From Granulicella aggregans (GTDB lineage: Bacteria > Acidobacteriota > Terriglobia > Terriglobales > Acidobacteriaceae): a DNA stretch of 64,000 nt. The DNA is taken from the NCBI RefSeq assembly GCF_014203275.1, contig NZ_JACHIP010000002.1, forward strand, positions 1,147,772 to 1,211,771, written 5' to 3'. The notes below the pieces were generated by a model. The model was not told the DNA's origin and ran no database searches. It saw nothing but the letters and a program-made list of their open reading frames with translations. The position numbers and the translations under genes are program-made. Positions 1 through 9,375 of the stretch are shown piece by piece; positions within the stretch are counted from its first letter, which is position 1, and each line of letters starts with the position of its first letter.

Positions 1-34
1 GATGAGTGGGACGGCCAAAACCGCCAACCGGATC

Positions 35-1618
35 CTACCCCGCCATCACCAAGGCCGCCTTCGCCAGGTCGGCCTTGAACATCTCCATCATCTGCGAACG
101 CGACGCATCATCTCGCGCCCGCAGAATCGCCGAAGGATGTAGCGTTGCCATCACCCGCTCCGCATACGGTGTGCTCAGCACCTCGCCATGCTGCTTCATC
201 AAACCAAACGTCCCGCCCAGCAGCGACTTCGCCGCCGACGCGCCCAGGCACACGATCAGCTTCGGCCGCACCGCATCAATCTCCGCCAGCAGCCAAGGCT
301 TGCACGCCGTAATCTCCGAGAGCCGCGGATTCTCATGCAGCCGCAGCTTGCCCTTCTGCACAAACTTGAAGTGCTTCACCGCGTTCGTCACATACAGCTC
401 CGACCGGTCGATTCCAAGCTCCTCCAGCGTCTGGTCCAGCAGCCGCCCCGCCGGCCCCACGAACGGCAGCCCCTTGATATCCTCCTGATCGCCCGGCTGT
501 TCGCCCACCACCATCATCTTCGCGTGAGCCGGCCCAACACCACCAACCGCCTGCGTCGCATGCTTGTAGAGCTCGCACCCCTCGCACGCCGGCAGCGCCG
601 CTCCAATCGCCGTCACGGTATGCTCAGCCGGCACAAACGGTGCCGCTGAAGTCTTCTCCTGTTGTTTCGCCACCATCCCCTCCACTCGCTTCTGCGATTG
701 CGTAACCAGCGTCGGCAGCAGCGTCATCTCCGGCAGATTCTTCCAGTACCGTACCGGCATCTCCGACCGCATCGCCCGCGGATTCAATCGCGCCGGGTTA
801 TAGATGCTCGAGTAGTAGCTCCGCCAGAGCGTCTCCAGCTCGTCTTCATCCGGGGCCGACTCCCTCGGCACTCCCGCCGACCACAGCAGCTCTTTCGTCA
901 CCGGGTCCCACGACACGCTCGCATCCGGCGTCAAAATGCTCCATCGCATAATCGCAAATCGCTCCGCAAAGAATGGAGCCGCCAAAGGCAATATCCGGTG
1001 GTCCGGCTGATACCACGCCACGAAGTGCTCACAATCATCCGCCGCGAGCTGCGCCTCCGGAACCTCCGGCTCACACTGCTCAATTTCGCTCTTCGCCACG
1101 CCGAACGGTGTCGGCGTAACCAGCACCAGAGCACGCATCTCCCCATCGTCATCCGCCGCTCCACTGGCTGGCACCAGCACCTCTGGCCGATGCTCCGTCA
1201 GCATCACCTCACCCGGTCGCATCACCTTCCGAAACCGCACGAACGCATGCATCTTGTGCAGATCGCGCCTCACCTGCGAGGCCAACCGGTTCATCTCCGC
1301 CACATCCGAGTCCGTCTCGATCTTCAGCAGATTCCGATTGCCCTGCATCCGGTACAGCACCCGATACAGCAAATTCCACCGCCCAGCATTGCGATGAACC
1401 GCCACCATCGCAGCATCGTCAAGAAAGCTCTTCGACACATAGGGCTGAGTAGTCGCCACCCCCGTAGGCCCCGCCTCTAGCTCAAACGAAAGCGCCAGCG
1501 TACTGGCGACCGCGGCATCCTGAAGATCGATCTCCTCAGGCGCATAACCCTCACGCAGCGCATCTCGCGCCGCCTCACGCCAAGCCTCGAAATCAGGTTG
1601 AATCAGAACACGCTTCAT
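35..1618 (-). CDS. udgX: UdgX-family uracil-DNA-binding/glycosylase fused to DUF4130
   Basis: Two-domain DNA-repair protein of 527 residues. Residues 1 to about 300 match the DUF4130 (TIGR03915-type) putative DNA-metabolism domain. Residues about 330-527 are a family-4-like uracil-DNA glycosylase of the UdgX branch. Visible motifs are GEQPGDQED (372-380), KLRLH (424-428) and LHPSAILRA (493-501). C345, C348, C439 and C457 are probable [4Fe-4S] ligands. In UdgX the His of KRRIH forms a covalent bond with the sugar left after uracil excision; here that His (428) and the second Arg are kept, but the first Arg and the Ile are Leu. The ATG at 1618 follows a GGGGAG Shine-Dalgarno; a GTG one codon upstream is less likely. 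The radical SAM gene upstream on the same strand is the usual partner of this fusion. Confidence 0.9.
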   Translation of the reverse strand: MKRVLIQPDFEAWREAARDALREGYAPEEIDLQDAAVASTLALSFELEAGPTGVATTQPYVSKSFLDDAAMVAVHRNAGRWNLLYRVLYRMQGNRNLLKIETDSDVAEMNRLASQVRRDLHKMHAFVRFRKVMRPGEVMLTEHRPEVLVPASGAADDDGEMRALVLVTPTPFGVAKSEIEQCEPEVPEAQLAADDCEHFVAWYQPDHRILPLAAPFFAERFAIMRWSILTPDASVSWDPVTKELLWSAGVPRESAPDEDELETLWRSYYSSIYNPARLNPRAMRSEMPVRYWKNLPEMTLLPTLVTQSQKRVEGMVAKQQEKTSAAPFVPAEHTVTAIGAALPACEGCELYKHATQAVGGVGPAHAKMMVVGEQPGDQEDIKGLPFVGPAGRLLDQTLEELGIDRSELYVTNAVKHFKFVQKGKLRLHENPRLSEITACKPWLLAEIDAVRPKLIVCLGASAAKSLLGGTFGLMKQHGEVLSTPYAERVMATLHPSAILRARDDASRSQMMEMFKADLAKAALVMAG

Positions 1619-1701
1619 CACACTCCCCAGTTACGATGCAACTCACGAGAGAGCAACTCATCACCCCGAGCTAACAATTCCGCATCTGCGCCGCCATCGC
1701 C

Positions 1702-1855
1702 GGGTGCCCCATCTTCGCGACAGCTTTATCGTCGCTAAGGTGGGCATTCGTCCGAAGCACGAACCGCTCTGCTCACCATCCCAAAACCGCGTCATCCTGA
1801 GCGAAGGCGCGGGCAGCTTCATCGCGCGCGCCGCAGTCGAAGGACCCCGACGAAC
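1702..1855. repeat. Two intergenic repeat elements (1619-1919 gap)
   Basis: The 300-base gap between the radical SAM gene and udgX has no supported gene. At 1702-1745 lies a GGGTGCCCCAT element whose inner stem is of the TTCGCGAC/GTCGCTAA kind rather than the usual CCATGGC kind, with one mismatch. At about 1790-1855 lies an element of the CATCCTGAGCGAAGG...GAAGGACCCC type, expanded by a GC-rich insert. Both types recur across the window in intergenic DNA. Confidence 0.7.
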
Positions 1856-1919
1856 CTCATAGCACCACAACCCTACGAACCTTTCTCCCCATAAGCCTTA
1901 CTACGTTCGAAAACCTACC

Positions 1920-3167
1920 CTACAACGACCCCGTAAGCGCACTCACCGGAGCAAACAAATCCATCTGCGCCGCCACCGGCTCAGCCGCCTTCAAAATATG
2001 CGTGGAAGGCAAGTAATCCGACGTCACCAGATAAGGCAGTCCCTGCTTCACCCTTACATGCAGCTTCTTCAAATCCTCCAGCACCAACCGGTGATACCTA
2101 CGAATCGAGAGAATCCGCTCCACGTTCTTGTACCCAATCCCCGGCACCCGCAGCAGCGCCTCCTTCGGGGCGGCATTCACGTCCACCGGAAAGAACTCAG
2201 GATGCGCCTTCGCCCAGCTCATCTTCGGATCCTCCGTCAGCGACAGCGATGGATTCGCCTCCGACGTAAGTTCGCTCGCTTCGAACCCATAGAACCGCAT
2301 CAGCCAGTCCGACTGATACAGCCGATGCTCGCGCACCAGCGGCGTAGCCTTCAGCGGCAGCCGCACATCAGCCTCCGGAAACGGCGAGAATCCCGTGTAA
2401 TACACCCGCCGTAGCTTGTACTGCCCATAAAGATGCGTCGCCGTCGAAAGGATCGCGCGGTCACTCGCCGCAGTCGCTCCCACCACCATCTGCGTAGACT
2501 GCCCCGCCGCCGCAAACTTCGCCGGCTTCTTACTCGCCGCCAGCCGCGAAGCCTTACGCTCTTCCTCAGACTCCACCGTCTTCGCGTGGATCTGCCCCAT
2601 CGTCGCCTCGATCACCGACGTCTTCTTCTCCGGCGCAAGCTGCACCAGGTCCCTCTGAGTCGGCAGTTCAATATTGGCCGACAGCCGATCCGCAAACACC
2701 CCCGCTCGCGCAATCAACGCTTCGCTGCACCCCGCAATCGTCTTCAGATGGATATAACCGCCAAAGCTGTGCACCTCCCTCAACTTCCGCGCCACCTCGA
2801 TCATCTGCTCCATCGTGTAATCAGCCGACTGCACGATCCCCGACGAAAGAAACAGTCCCTCAATGTAATTGCGCTTATAAAAATCCAGCGTGAGCCCCAC
2901 AACCTCGTCCACCGAAAACCGCGCCCGCCGAATATCCGACGAAACTCGGTTCACGCAGAACACGCAGTCATACGTGCAATAGTTGGTAAGCAGTATCTTC
3001 AGTAGAGAGACGCAGCGCCCGTCCGGCGTATAAGAGTGGCAGATCCCCATGCCATCCGTATGGCCCACACCCTTTCCGTTCCCCGCCCGCTTCGAGCCGG
3101 AAGACGCGCAGGAAGCGTCATACTTCGCAGCATCGGCCAGAATCTCGAGCTTCTGCTGTACATTCAT
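1920..3167 (-). CDS. Putative DNA modification/repair radical SAM protein
   Basis: Radical SAM protein of 415 residues of the type that accompanies UdgX/DUF4130 fusions (TIGR03916-like). The radical SAM cluster motif is CTYDCVFC (C64, C68, C71). The C-terminal third contains a helix-hairpin-helix-like stretch (VNAAPKEALLRVPGIG), expected to contact DNA. The reaction is unknown. Conserved linkage with the UDG fusion downstream on the same strand suggests a shared role in handling damaged or modified bases. ATG at 3167 is preferred; a GTG two codons upstream is also in frame. The 300-base gap to udgX with repeats argues against tight translational coupling. Confidence 0.85.
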   Translation of the reverse strand: MNVQQKLEILADAAKYDASCASSGSKRAGNGKGVGHTDGMGICHSYTPDGRCVSLLKILLTNYCTYDCVFCVNRVSSDIRRARFSVDEVVGLTLDFYKRNYIEGLFLSSGIVQSADYTMEQMIEVARKLREVHSFGGYIHLKTIAGCSEALIARAGVFADRLSANIELPTQRDLVQLAPEKKTSVIEATMGQIHAKTVESEEERKASRLAASKKPAKFAAAGQSTQMVVGATAASDRAILSTATHLYGQYKLRRVYYTGFSPFPEADVRLPLKATPLVREHRLYQSDWLMRFYGFEASELTSEANPSLSLTEDPKMSWAKAHPEFFPVDVNAAPKEALLRVPGIGYKNVERILSIRRYHRLVLEDLKKLHVRVKQGLPYLVTSDYLPSTHILKAAEPVAAQMDLFAPVSALTGSL

Positions 3168-3326
3168 TGCCACAGGCCCACGCGCTCCGCTCTCATTTTA
3201 GCGAATAAAAGACGAAGGTGAAACGGCTCACCGTCTCTCGAACAGGCTTTCCACTCTGCCGGAATCTTGCATCAAAGTTTTTATCCTGAAGTTTCATGGA
3301 ACGCACGCATGCGCTGAGGAAGTTAC

Positions 3327-4943
3327 TTGCCAGAAGAATCAGAATCGAAGCCCGACCAGCAGAACCACGGTGACTGGAAGCCCCAGGCCAACCCTTGGCT
3401 CATCGCGGCCACCGTCGCTCTCGCCGCGTTCATGGAGGTCCTCGATACCTCCATCGCCAACGTCGCGCTGCCCCACATCGCCGGCAACCTCGGCGCCAGC
3501 ACCGACCAGGGAACCTGGGTCCTCACTAGCTATCTCGTCTCGAACGCCATCATCCTCCCCGTCGGCGGATGGGCCTCCTCCGTCATCGGCCGCCGCAACT
3601 TCTTCATGCTCTGCATCGTGATCTTCACCATCTCGAGCTTCCTCTGCGGCATCGCCCCCTCGCTCCCCATCCTTCTCCTCTGCCGCGTCTTCCAGGGCAT
3701 CGGTGGAGGCGGTCTGCAGCCCATGGCCCAGGCCATCATGGCCGACTCCTTCGAAGAAAAGAAGCGCGGCCAGGCATTCGCTCTCTACGGCCTCGTCGCC
3801 GTCCTCGCTCCCTCCATCGGCCCCACCATCGGCGGCTGGATCACCGACAACTACTCCTGGCGCTGGATCTTCTACATCAACATCCCGGTAGGCATCTTGG
3901 CGCTGGTTCTCACCCAGCGCTTAGTGCAAGACCCGCCCTGGATCAAGGCCGACCGCAAGAACCTCCTCAACCTCGACTACATCGGCCTTGGCCTCCTCAC
4001 CCTCGCCATGGGTGGCCTCCAGATCATGCTCGACAAGGGTGAAGAGAACGACTGGTTCGCCTCTAACTTCATCCGCTCCTTCGGCCTCATGTTCGTCATC
4101 GGCATCACCGGCCTCATCTGGTGGGAGTGGCGTCACAAGAACCCGCTGATGAACCTCAAGCTCTTCAAGTTCAAAAACTTCGCCATCTGCACCCTGCTCA
4201 TGATGCTGGTCGGCGGAGTCCTCAACGCCGCCACCGTCCTCCAGCCCCAGTTCCTCCAGCAGCTGCTCGGCTACACCGCCACCAATGCCGGCATGGCCCT
4301 CACCGCCGGCGGCATCGCCCTCGTCATCGTTATGCCCATGGCCGGAATCGCCACCGGCAAATTCGCCGCCCGCAACCTCGCCGCCGTCGGCTTCGCCTTC
4401 TTCGCCGCCGCCTACTACTACGTCTCCACCCACGTCACCCTCGACATGAGCTTCGGCGAGGCCAGCTTCCTCCGCGTCCTGCAGATGGTCCCAATCCCCT
4501 TCTGCTTCATCTCGATCACCAACGCAGCCTACGTCGGCCTGCCCAAGGAAGCCTCCAACCAGGTCTCCGGCATCATCAACTTCGCCCGCAACGTCGGCGG
4601 CAGCATCTTCATCGCCGTCACCGGCGCTCTCGTCACCAACCGCGGCCTCTTCCACCAGGCCCGTCTCGCCGAACACATGCAGACCGCCAACCAGCAATAC
4701 CAGCAACAATCGCAGGCCATGGCGAACTTCTTCGGTGGCGCCGGCCCTGGCGCAGCGGGCGGCGGCGGCCTCAACGCGGCCCACGCCAGCATCTATCAAC
4801 AGCTAAACCAGCAGGCCGCAGCCATGGGTTACGTCGACGTCTACCGCATGCTCTGTTGGATGTCCTGCATCATGGTTCTCTGCGCCTTCATGCTCAGCAA
4901 AAACCGCCCCGGCCAGGGAGCCCCCGAAGGCGCAGCCCACTAA
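3327..4943 (+). CDS. DHA2-family MFS multidrug exporter (EmrB/QacA type)
   Basis: 538-residue inner-membrane protein with about 14 hydrophobic segments. It has the DHA2 hallmark near the first helix (FMEVLDTSIANVALPHIAG) and a motif-C-like glycine/proline stretch (APSIGPTIGGWI). The family exports drugs or toxic compounds by proton antiport, usually with an EmrA-like membrane-fusion partner and an outer-membrane channel; neither is next to it here. The start is TTG at 3327, chosen because GAGGAAG sits just upstream at 3316-3322 and no in-frame ATG precedes the first helix at sensible spacing. The C-terminal tail before the last helix is rich in Gln, Ala and Gly. Confidence 0.9.
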   Translation: MPEESESKPDQQNHGDWKPQANPWLIAATVALAAFMEVLDTSIANVALPHIAGNLGASTDQGTWVLTSYLVSNAIILPVGGWASSVIGRRNFFMLCIVIFTISSFLCGIAPSLPILLLCRVFQGIGGGGLQPMAQAIMADSFEEKKRGQAFALYGLVAVLAPSIGPTIGGWITDNYSWRWIFYINIPVGILALVLTQRLVQDPPWIKADRKNLLNLDYIGLGLLTLAMGGLQIMLDKGEENDWFASNFIRSFGLMFVIGITGLIWWEWRHKNPLMNLKLFKFKNFAICTLLMMLVGGVLNAATVLQPQFLQQLLGYTATNAGMALTAGGIALVIVMPMAGIATGKFAARNLAAVGFAFFAAAYYYVSTHVTLDMSFGEASFLRVLQMVPIPFCFISITNAAYVGLPKEASNQVSGIINFARNVGGSIFIAVTGALVTNRGLFHQARLAEHMQTANQQYQQQSQAMANFFGGAGPGAAGGGGLNAAHASIYQQLNQQAAAMGYVDVYRMLCWMSCIMVLCAFMLSKNRPGQGAPEGAAH

Positions 4944-5100
4944 GGCAAGATCAAAGTTGAATGCCGCGGAAGCGATGCATGCCCGGTTGTGCTTAAGGGC
5001 ACAGCTTCAACCGTGCCATACGTGCCGCATCGCAACGCGGCTTTAGCCGATGAGGTACGCCTTCTGCCAGCCCCGCGACCCACGTCCCGCGCAACAGAAC
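4944..5100. repeat. Possible degenerate intergenic repeat
   Basis: Between the exporter and the Zn-ribbon gene the DNA holds short inverted stretches (GGTTGTGCTTAAGGGCACAG; GCGGCTTTAGCC) resembling degenerate copies of acidobacterial dispersed repeats. No coding signal was found. Confidence 0.3.
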
Positions 5101-5304
5101 TTATCGCGAAAAATGCCCCGGTCGTTCCACCACCATTCGCTCGTAGAGCGATGCCAGGAACTTTGAAGGTTGCTCCGTGCGGGAAGCATCCGCCGTCTCC
5201 GTGTCCCTCAAACGCGACAGGCACTGCGGACACTCGTTTCTCCAAAAATGGGTCAGCAGACCGCACTTCGGACACTCGACTTCGTGAACATAAAGCATAG
5301 CCAC
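5101..5304 (-). CDS. Small zinc-ribbon-like protein
   Basis: 67-residue protein with two CPxC knuckles, CPKCG (residues 10-14) and CPQC (25-28), 15 residues apart. This is the spacing of a small zinc ribbon. The rest is a charged tail without a recognised domain. The ATG is preceded by a GAGGTG Shine-Dalgarno eight bases upstream, which supports a real gene. No function is assigned; it may bind nucleic acid or act as a structural zinc protein. The 236 bases upstream (5305-5540) hold no supported gene. Confidence 0.6.
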   Translation of the reverse strand: MAMLYVHEVECPKCGLLTHFWRNECPQCLSRLRDTETADASRTEQPSKFLASLYERMVVERPGHFSR

Positions 5305-5540
5305 ACCTCGACAAACCAGCGACGAGCAGGATCTTCGGCGACCAGAAGATCTCTTGAAATCACGCTAGCCCCGCCCTGTCCGCAATCACATCCCCTGCAC
5401 GTTGCATTGGCATGAGCATTTCGTTCTGCCGGGATGTTACCTTCTCTATGAACATCGGAGCACCCCGTGCCGACAGGCCGCACGGGTGCCCACTCTCGCC
5501 GCTGAGATGTGCGATCACGACTGACCAAGCCGGTACACCC

Positions 5541-5957
5541 TCAGGCCTGCTTCTTCACCTTCCGTGCCGCCACCACCGACGCATTCACCCCCACCGCCGC
5601 CCGCACCAGCTTCTTGAACGCCGCCTCATCGATCTTCTCTCCTTCGCGGATATCGATCGCCCGCCGCACATTCCCCTCCAGGCTGGAGTTGAACAGCTTC
5701 TTCGGATCGTCCACCGCCGCACCGCGCGCGAACGTAAGCTTCACCACCTGCTTGTAAGTCTCTCCCGTACAAAGGATCCCGTCCCGTGACCACACCGGCA
5801 CGCCACGCCACTTCCACTCCTCCACAACCCCCGGCTCGGCATCATGAATCAGCTGCCGCACCCGCGCCAGCATCTCGCCACGCCAATCTGCCAACTCATC
5901 AATCCGCTCCGTTATCTTCGCCGAAGCGTCCTCACTCGTTGCTATAGCCTTCGCCAT
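5541..5957 (-). CDS. DUF1801 domain protein (YdhG-like)
   Basis: 138-residue cytosolic protein of the DUF1801 family, with the typical stretch EEWKWRGVPVWS and the distal KKLFNSSLEGNVRRAIDIRE. The fold is known for the family but the molecular function is not established. The start is the ATG at 5957 with GGGAGG upstream; the longer open frame to 6053 only reads through a dispersed repeat and is rejected. The C-terminus is rich in Ala, Val and Lys, as in many members. Confidence 0.85.
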   Translation of the reverse strand: MAKAIATSEDASAKITERIDELADWRGEMLARVRQLIHDAEPGVVEEWKWRGVPVWSRDGILCTGETYKQVVKLTFARGAAVDDPKKLFNSSLEGNVRRAIDIREGEKIDEAAFKKLVRAAVGVNASVVAARKVKKQA

Positions 5958-6006
5958 CACCGACCTCCCATCCGTCGCTAACAAGACTCTTACCCCGTCG
6001 CAAATC

Positions 6007-6052
6007 GGGTGCCCCATCGATGGCTCGCCTTTGGCCATGGATGGGTCCGCCA
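6007..6052. repeat. GGGTGCCCC palindromic repeat, CCATGG-stem type
   Basis: Copy of the main dispersed repeat: GGGTGCCCCAT, a hairpin built on ATGGC/GCCAT, then TGGGTCCGCCAC. It lies upstream of the DUF1801 gene. The arms here read CGATGGC and GCCATGG, one substitution away from the usual pair. Confidence 0.85.
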
Positions 6053-6091
6053 CAAACTTGCACCCGAAAGCCGCGAATCACCGAGCATCCG

Positions 6092-6520
6092 TCAACCCGG
6101 CCTGATAGGCGCACTCCCCGAAGTCCGAGGCACCTTGTAACTCAAACTCGCATGAGCGGCACTCGGATGCAGCACCTTCGATGCCCGCCCATCCTTCCGC
6201 ATTCGCTCATCCGCCTGCTCCCACGAAGGCAGCGCCGTCTCACCCTGCGTCCAGTGCGCCACCGAAGCCTCATCGCACCAGTGCAGAAGCTTCGGCATGG
6301 CCGCCTTGTGGGCCCCGGAGATCATGTATGCCCGCATGCTCGCCTCGCTCTCCCACGCCGTCATCGTCCAGAAAGTCCGGTCGCGGTCCGGCAGCAGCGC
6401 CCCACTCTGAAATCCCGCCGCCTTCCGAACCTGGCTCTGCGAGCGAATCGCATACAGAAAGAATTCCGGCATGAACCACACCGACCGCACCCGCAACCGC
6501 GTCAAGCTGACAAAAACCAT
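6092..6520 (-). CDS. DUF3291/antibiotic-monooxygenase-fold-like protein
   Basis: 142-residue protein resembling small dimeric alpha+beta-barrel (ABM/DUF3291-like) proteins. The signature is the segment RTFWTMTAWESEASMRAYM followed by SGAHKAAMPKLLHWCDEAS, as in spheroidene-monooxygenase-like and heme-degrading-like relatives. No catalytic assignment is possible from sequence alone. ATG at 6520 is preferred; an in-frame GTG two codons upstream is an alternative. It stands alone, convergent with no close partner. Confidence 0.7.
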   Translation of the reverse strand: MVFVSLTRLRVRSVWFMPEFFLYAIRSQSQVRKAAGFQSGALLPDRDRTFWTMTAWESEASMRAYMISGAHKAAMPKLLHWCDEASVAHWTQGETALPSWEQADERMRKDGRASKVLHPSAAHASLSYKVPRTSGSAPIRPG

Positions 6521-6640
6521 AGGCACTCTCGCCAGCCATCATAGCGCCAGCCTGCGGGAACCCGCGCCCTCCAATCTGTGCCTGATCCTGTAACGTTCTC
6601 TAGAAGCACAGCGTCTCATCGCTGGAGAGTGGAAGTCTCC

Positions 6641-6769
6641 ATGGTTTTGTTCGTACTGGCGTTCCTAGGCGGCGTTCTCACCATTCTGGTTCCCTGCATT
6701 CCGCCTGTCCTCGCCTTTACCCGCGCCGGCCAACCTTTCCCATCGCGGTCAATACGTCTACCCAGGTAG
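6641..6769 (+). pseudogene. Truncated DipZ/CcdA-like cytochrome c biogenesis remnant
   Basis: The open frame from ATG 6641 encodes a start very like the first transmembrane helix of DipZ/CcdA thiol-disulfide membrane proteins: FVLAFLGGVLTILVPCIPPV, with the Cys-Pro of the redox-active pair, then a match to the family's ARAGQPF stretch. The frame then ends at 6769 after 42 residues. Full-length relatives continue for hundreds of residues. It lies directly upstream of msrB, where a DipZ-type electron donor would make functional sense. A decayed 5' fragment is the simplest reading; a short retained peptide is possible. Confidence 0.6.
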
Positions 6770-6781
6770 CAGGAGGGCATC

Positions 6782-7381
<600 letters not shown>

Positions 7382-7429
7382 CCGGCAGCGGGAGGGGTCT
7401 GACGAGGTAGACGGACGATTGCCGCCGCC

Positions 7430-9022
7430 TTACCCCTTCATCCCCGCCGCGATCCTCTCAATCGCATGGTGCGCCGACAACACCGCCCCCTCCTGCCACC
7501 CCACCAAATGCGAAAGATGGTCGCCCGCAAAATAAGTCCGCCCCTCCGCCGCCTCTAACTGTGCATAAGCCGGATCGCTCGACTTCAAATGATTATTCGC
7601 AAAGCACCCAATCGAATAAGGAATATTGCTCCACTGGATATAAATCGGCTTGGTCAGCAACTGCCCCTTGCCCGGATGCAGCGTTTCTACAGCCTGGCGC
7701 GAGGCAGCAAACTTCGCCTCCATCGTTGGCAGCGCTCCAAACGCCGTCGGCTTGAACGTATTCGTCCCGCCCATCCCCAACCCGCCTACATCCTCGCGCT
7801 CGGAGTTGAACCCGGCGACGAGTACGCCCGTCGGCGCGAACATCTTCGCGCTCGGATACCACACCAGATCCACCGCATCCTTCAAGAACGAGATGCCCCC
7901 ATAGATACGATTCTCCGTCTCCCAGAACCGCGGCGACTCCCACGCAACTTTGTAAAGCGCCGTCATCGGCATGCCCGAGAACGCCGCCTGCGTCGCCGCT
8001 GAAAAGTTGTTCTTCGTCTTCGCCAGTACCGGAATCGGCATGGTGCAGATGCAGAAGTCTCCGCTGACAGTCTTCGTCGCTCCGCCCTGCGTATACGCGA
8101 CCGTCACGCCATTCGAAGCGGTCTTGATCTCCGTCACCGGCGAGCTGTACTGGATCATCCCCTCCGGCAGCGCCTTGGCAAAACCATAAGGGATCCGGTC
8201 CATCCCGCCCACCGGCTGGAACATCGTCGCCTGCCAGTCGATCTGCTCCTCGTAAAACTCGCCCTTCGAGAAGTCAGCCGCCAACAGCTCCTTCAGCGCC
8301 AGCGGCTTGTTCAGCGTCGACTTGTGCGGCCCCGCGCCACGGTTGCTCACATAGCCCGCGCGACTCGTCCCCGTGTACTTCCCGTCGTCAAGATCGCCAA
8401 ACCCCGCCAAAAACTCCAGCATCTGCGCCTGCTCCGCCGCCGTCAGGTCCTCATCCAGCGCATGCTTATTCACTGCCTTCGACAGCAGCTCCGCAATATA
8501 TCCGCGCGTGTCATGCACCACCTGCCGCTCCAGCACCGGCTTGCCGCCATTGATCTTCGGCGACTGCATCAGCGCCGACCGCGAGAAGTTGACCTCCACC
8601 TCCAGCGGCACGCCCAGCTTCTGGCAGTAGTCCAGCAGATGCGTATGGATCGAAGGAATGCGCGCCGGCCCCGCATTCAAATAGCCGCCATCGCTCCACG
8701 AACACGCCTGCTTCGTACCATCGATGAACTCGACGGTTGACCCATCCCGCACCGACCAAGACCGTCCACCCGGCCGATCCCGCGCCTCCAGAATCGTGCA
8801 CTCAAACCCAGCCTTCATCAGCTCCAGCGCCGAGGTAAGCCCCGCGATCCCGGCCCCCAGGATCACCACCTTCTTACCCTTGCCAAAGTCAGCCGCCAAC
8901 TCCGGCAGCGGCGAAGCCCCCGAAGCGGGAGTAAGCCCAAGCGCATGCATGGCCGAAAACGCAGCGGAGTATCCGCCAATCTGCGCCACGCGCTGAAGAA
9001 AAACACGACGGGTAAGGCTCAT
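7430..9022 (-). CDS. Flavin monoamine oxidase family protein, Tat signal
   Basis: 530-residue FAD-dependent amine oxidase. The N-terminal RRVFLQR followed by a hydrophobic stretch is a Tat signal, so the enzyme probably folds with FAD in the cytoplasm and is exported. The dinucleotide motif VVILGAGIAGLTSALELM is followed by the ARDRPGGRSW motif of the family, and the C-terminus carries the second FAD contact (RTYFAGDHLSHLVGWQEGA). The amine substrate is unknown. ATG at 9022 has GGGAGC upstream; a longer frame to 9049 is less likely. It is convergent with msrB. Confidence 0.88.
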   Translation of the reverse strand: MSLTRRVFLQRVAQIGGYSAAFSAMHALGLTPASGASPLPELAADFGKGKKVVILGAGIAGLTSALELMKAGFECTILEARDRPGGRSWSVRDGSTVEFIDGTKQACSWSDGGYLNAGPARIPSIHTHLLDYCQKLGVPLEVEVNFSRSALMQSPKINGGKPVLERQVVHDTRGYIAELLSKAVNKHALDEDLTAAEQAQMLEFLAGFGDLDDGKYTGTSRAGYVSNRGAGPHKSTLNKPLALKELLAADFSKGEFYEEQIDWQATMFQPVGGMDRIPYGFAKALPEGMIQYSSPVTEIKTASNGVTVAYTQGGATKTVSGDFCICTMPIPVLAKTKNNFSAATQAAFSGMPMTALYKVAWESPRFWETENRIYGGISFLKDAVDLVWYPSAKMFAPTGVLVAGFNSEREDVGGLGMGGTNTFKPTAFGALPTMEAKFAASRQAVETLHPGKGQLLTKPIYIQWSNIPYSIGCFANNHLKSSDPAYAQLEAAEGRTYFAGDHLSHLVGWQEGAVLSAHHAIERIAAGMKG

Positions 9023-9134
9023 GTTGATGGGCTCCCTGAGTACGTGCAAACAGCCACGTGCAGCTAAGTTTTATGTGTGAACAAACCTAGTGTCCCGTTA
9101 ACCACCCATTCACGCAAGGCTAATCACTACGATT

Positions 9135-9324
9135 GGGGTGCCCATATCTGGCAGCATCATCGCCAGATGTGGGAGTATATCGCCACGAAATCGGGTGCCC
9201 CATCCATGGCTCGCACTTGGCCATGGGTGGGTACCGCCACGGAACCCATCCTTCAGACTGGAGTAGCAGCGGGCTTTAGCCCGCGGTAACCATCACCGCC
9301 ACCAGATCCGGGCTTTAGCCCCGG
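9135..9324. repeat. Cluster of four intergenic repeat elements
   Basis: The 353-base gap 9023-9375 has no gene. It holds a GGGTGCCC element with ATCTGGC/GCCAGAT arms (9135-9173), a second with CCATGGC/GCCATGG arms (9193-9240), then two GGGCTTTAGCCC-type palindromes (9269-9284 and 9308-9324). Confidence 0.85.
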
Positions 9325-9375
9325 AGTGAGACACCAATCCCCATCTAGCGCTCTTCTTCGCTTGCTTCAACCCCT

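Noticed and set aside
1661..1870. 69-residue ORF on the minus strand
   Set aside because: It consists entirely of two dispersed repeats and lacks a start site.
3921..4799. Long 292-residue open frame on the minus strand
   Set aside because: It is the antisense shadow of the MFS exporter: acidic low-complexity product, no ribosome site, and the plus-strand frame is a clear family member. Similar shadows exist opposite most long genes here.
5958..6053. N-terminal extension of the DUF1801 protein
   Set aside because: The extra codons read through a GGGTGCCCC repeat; a good ribosome site stands before the ATG at 5957.
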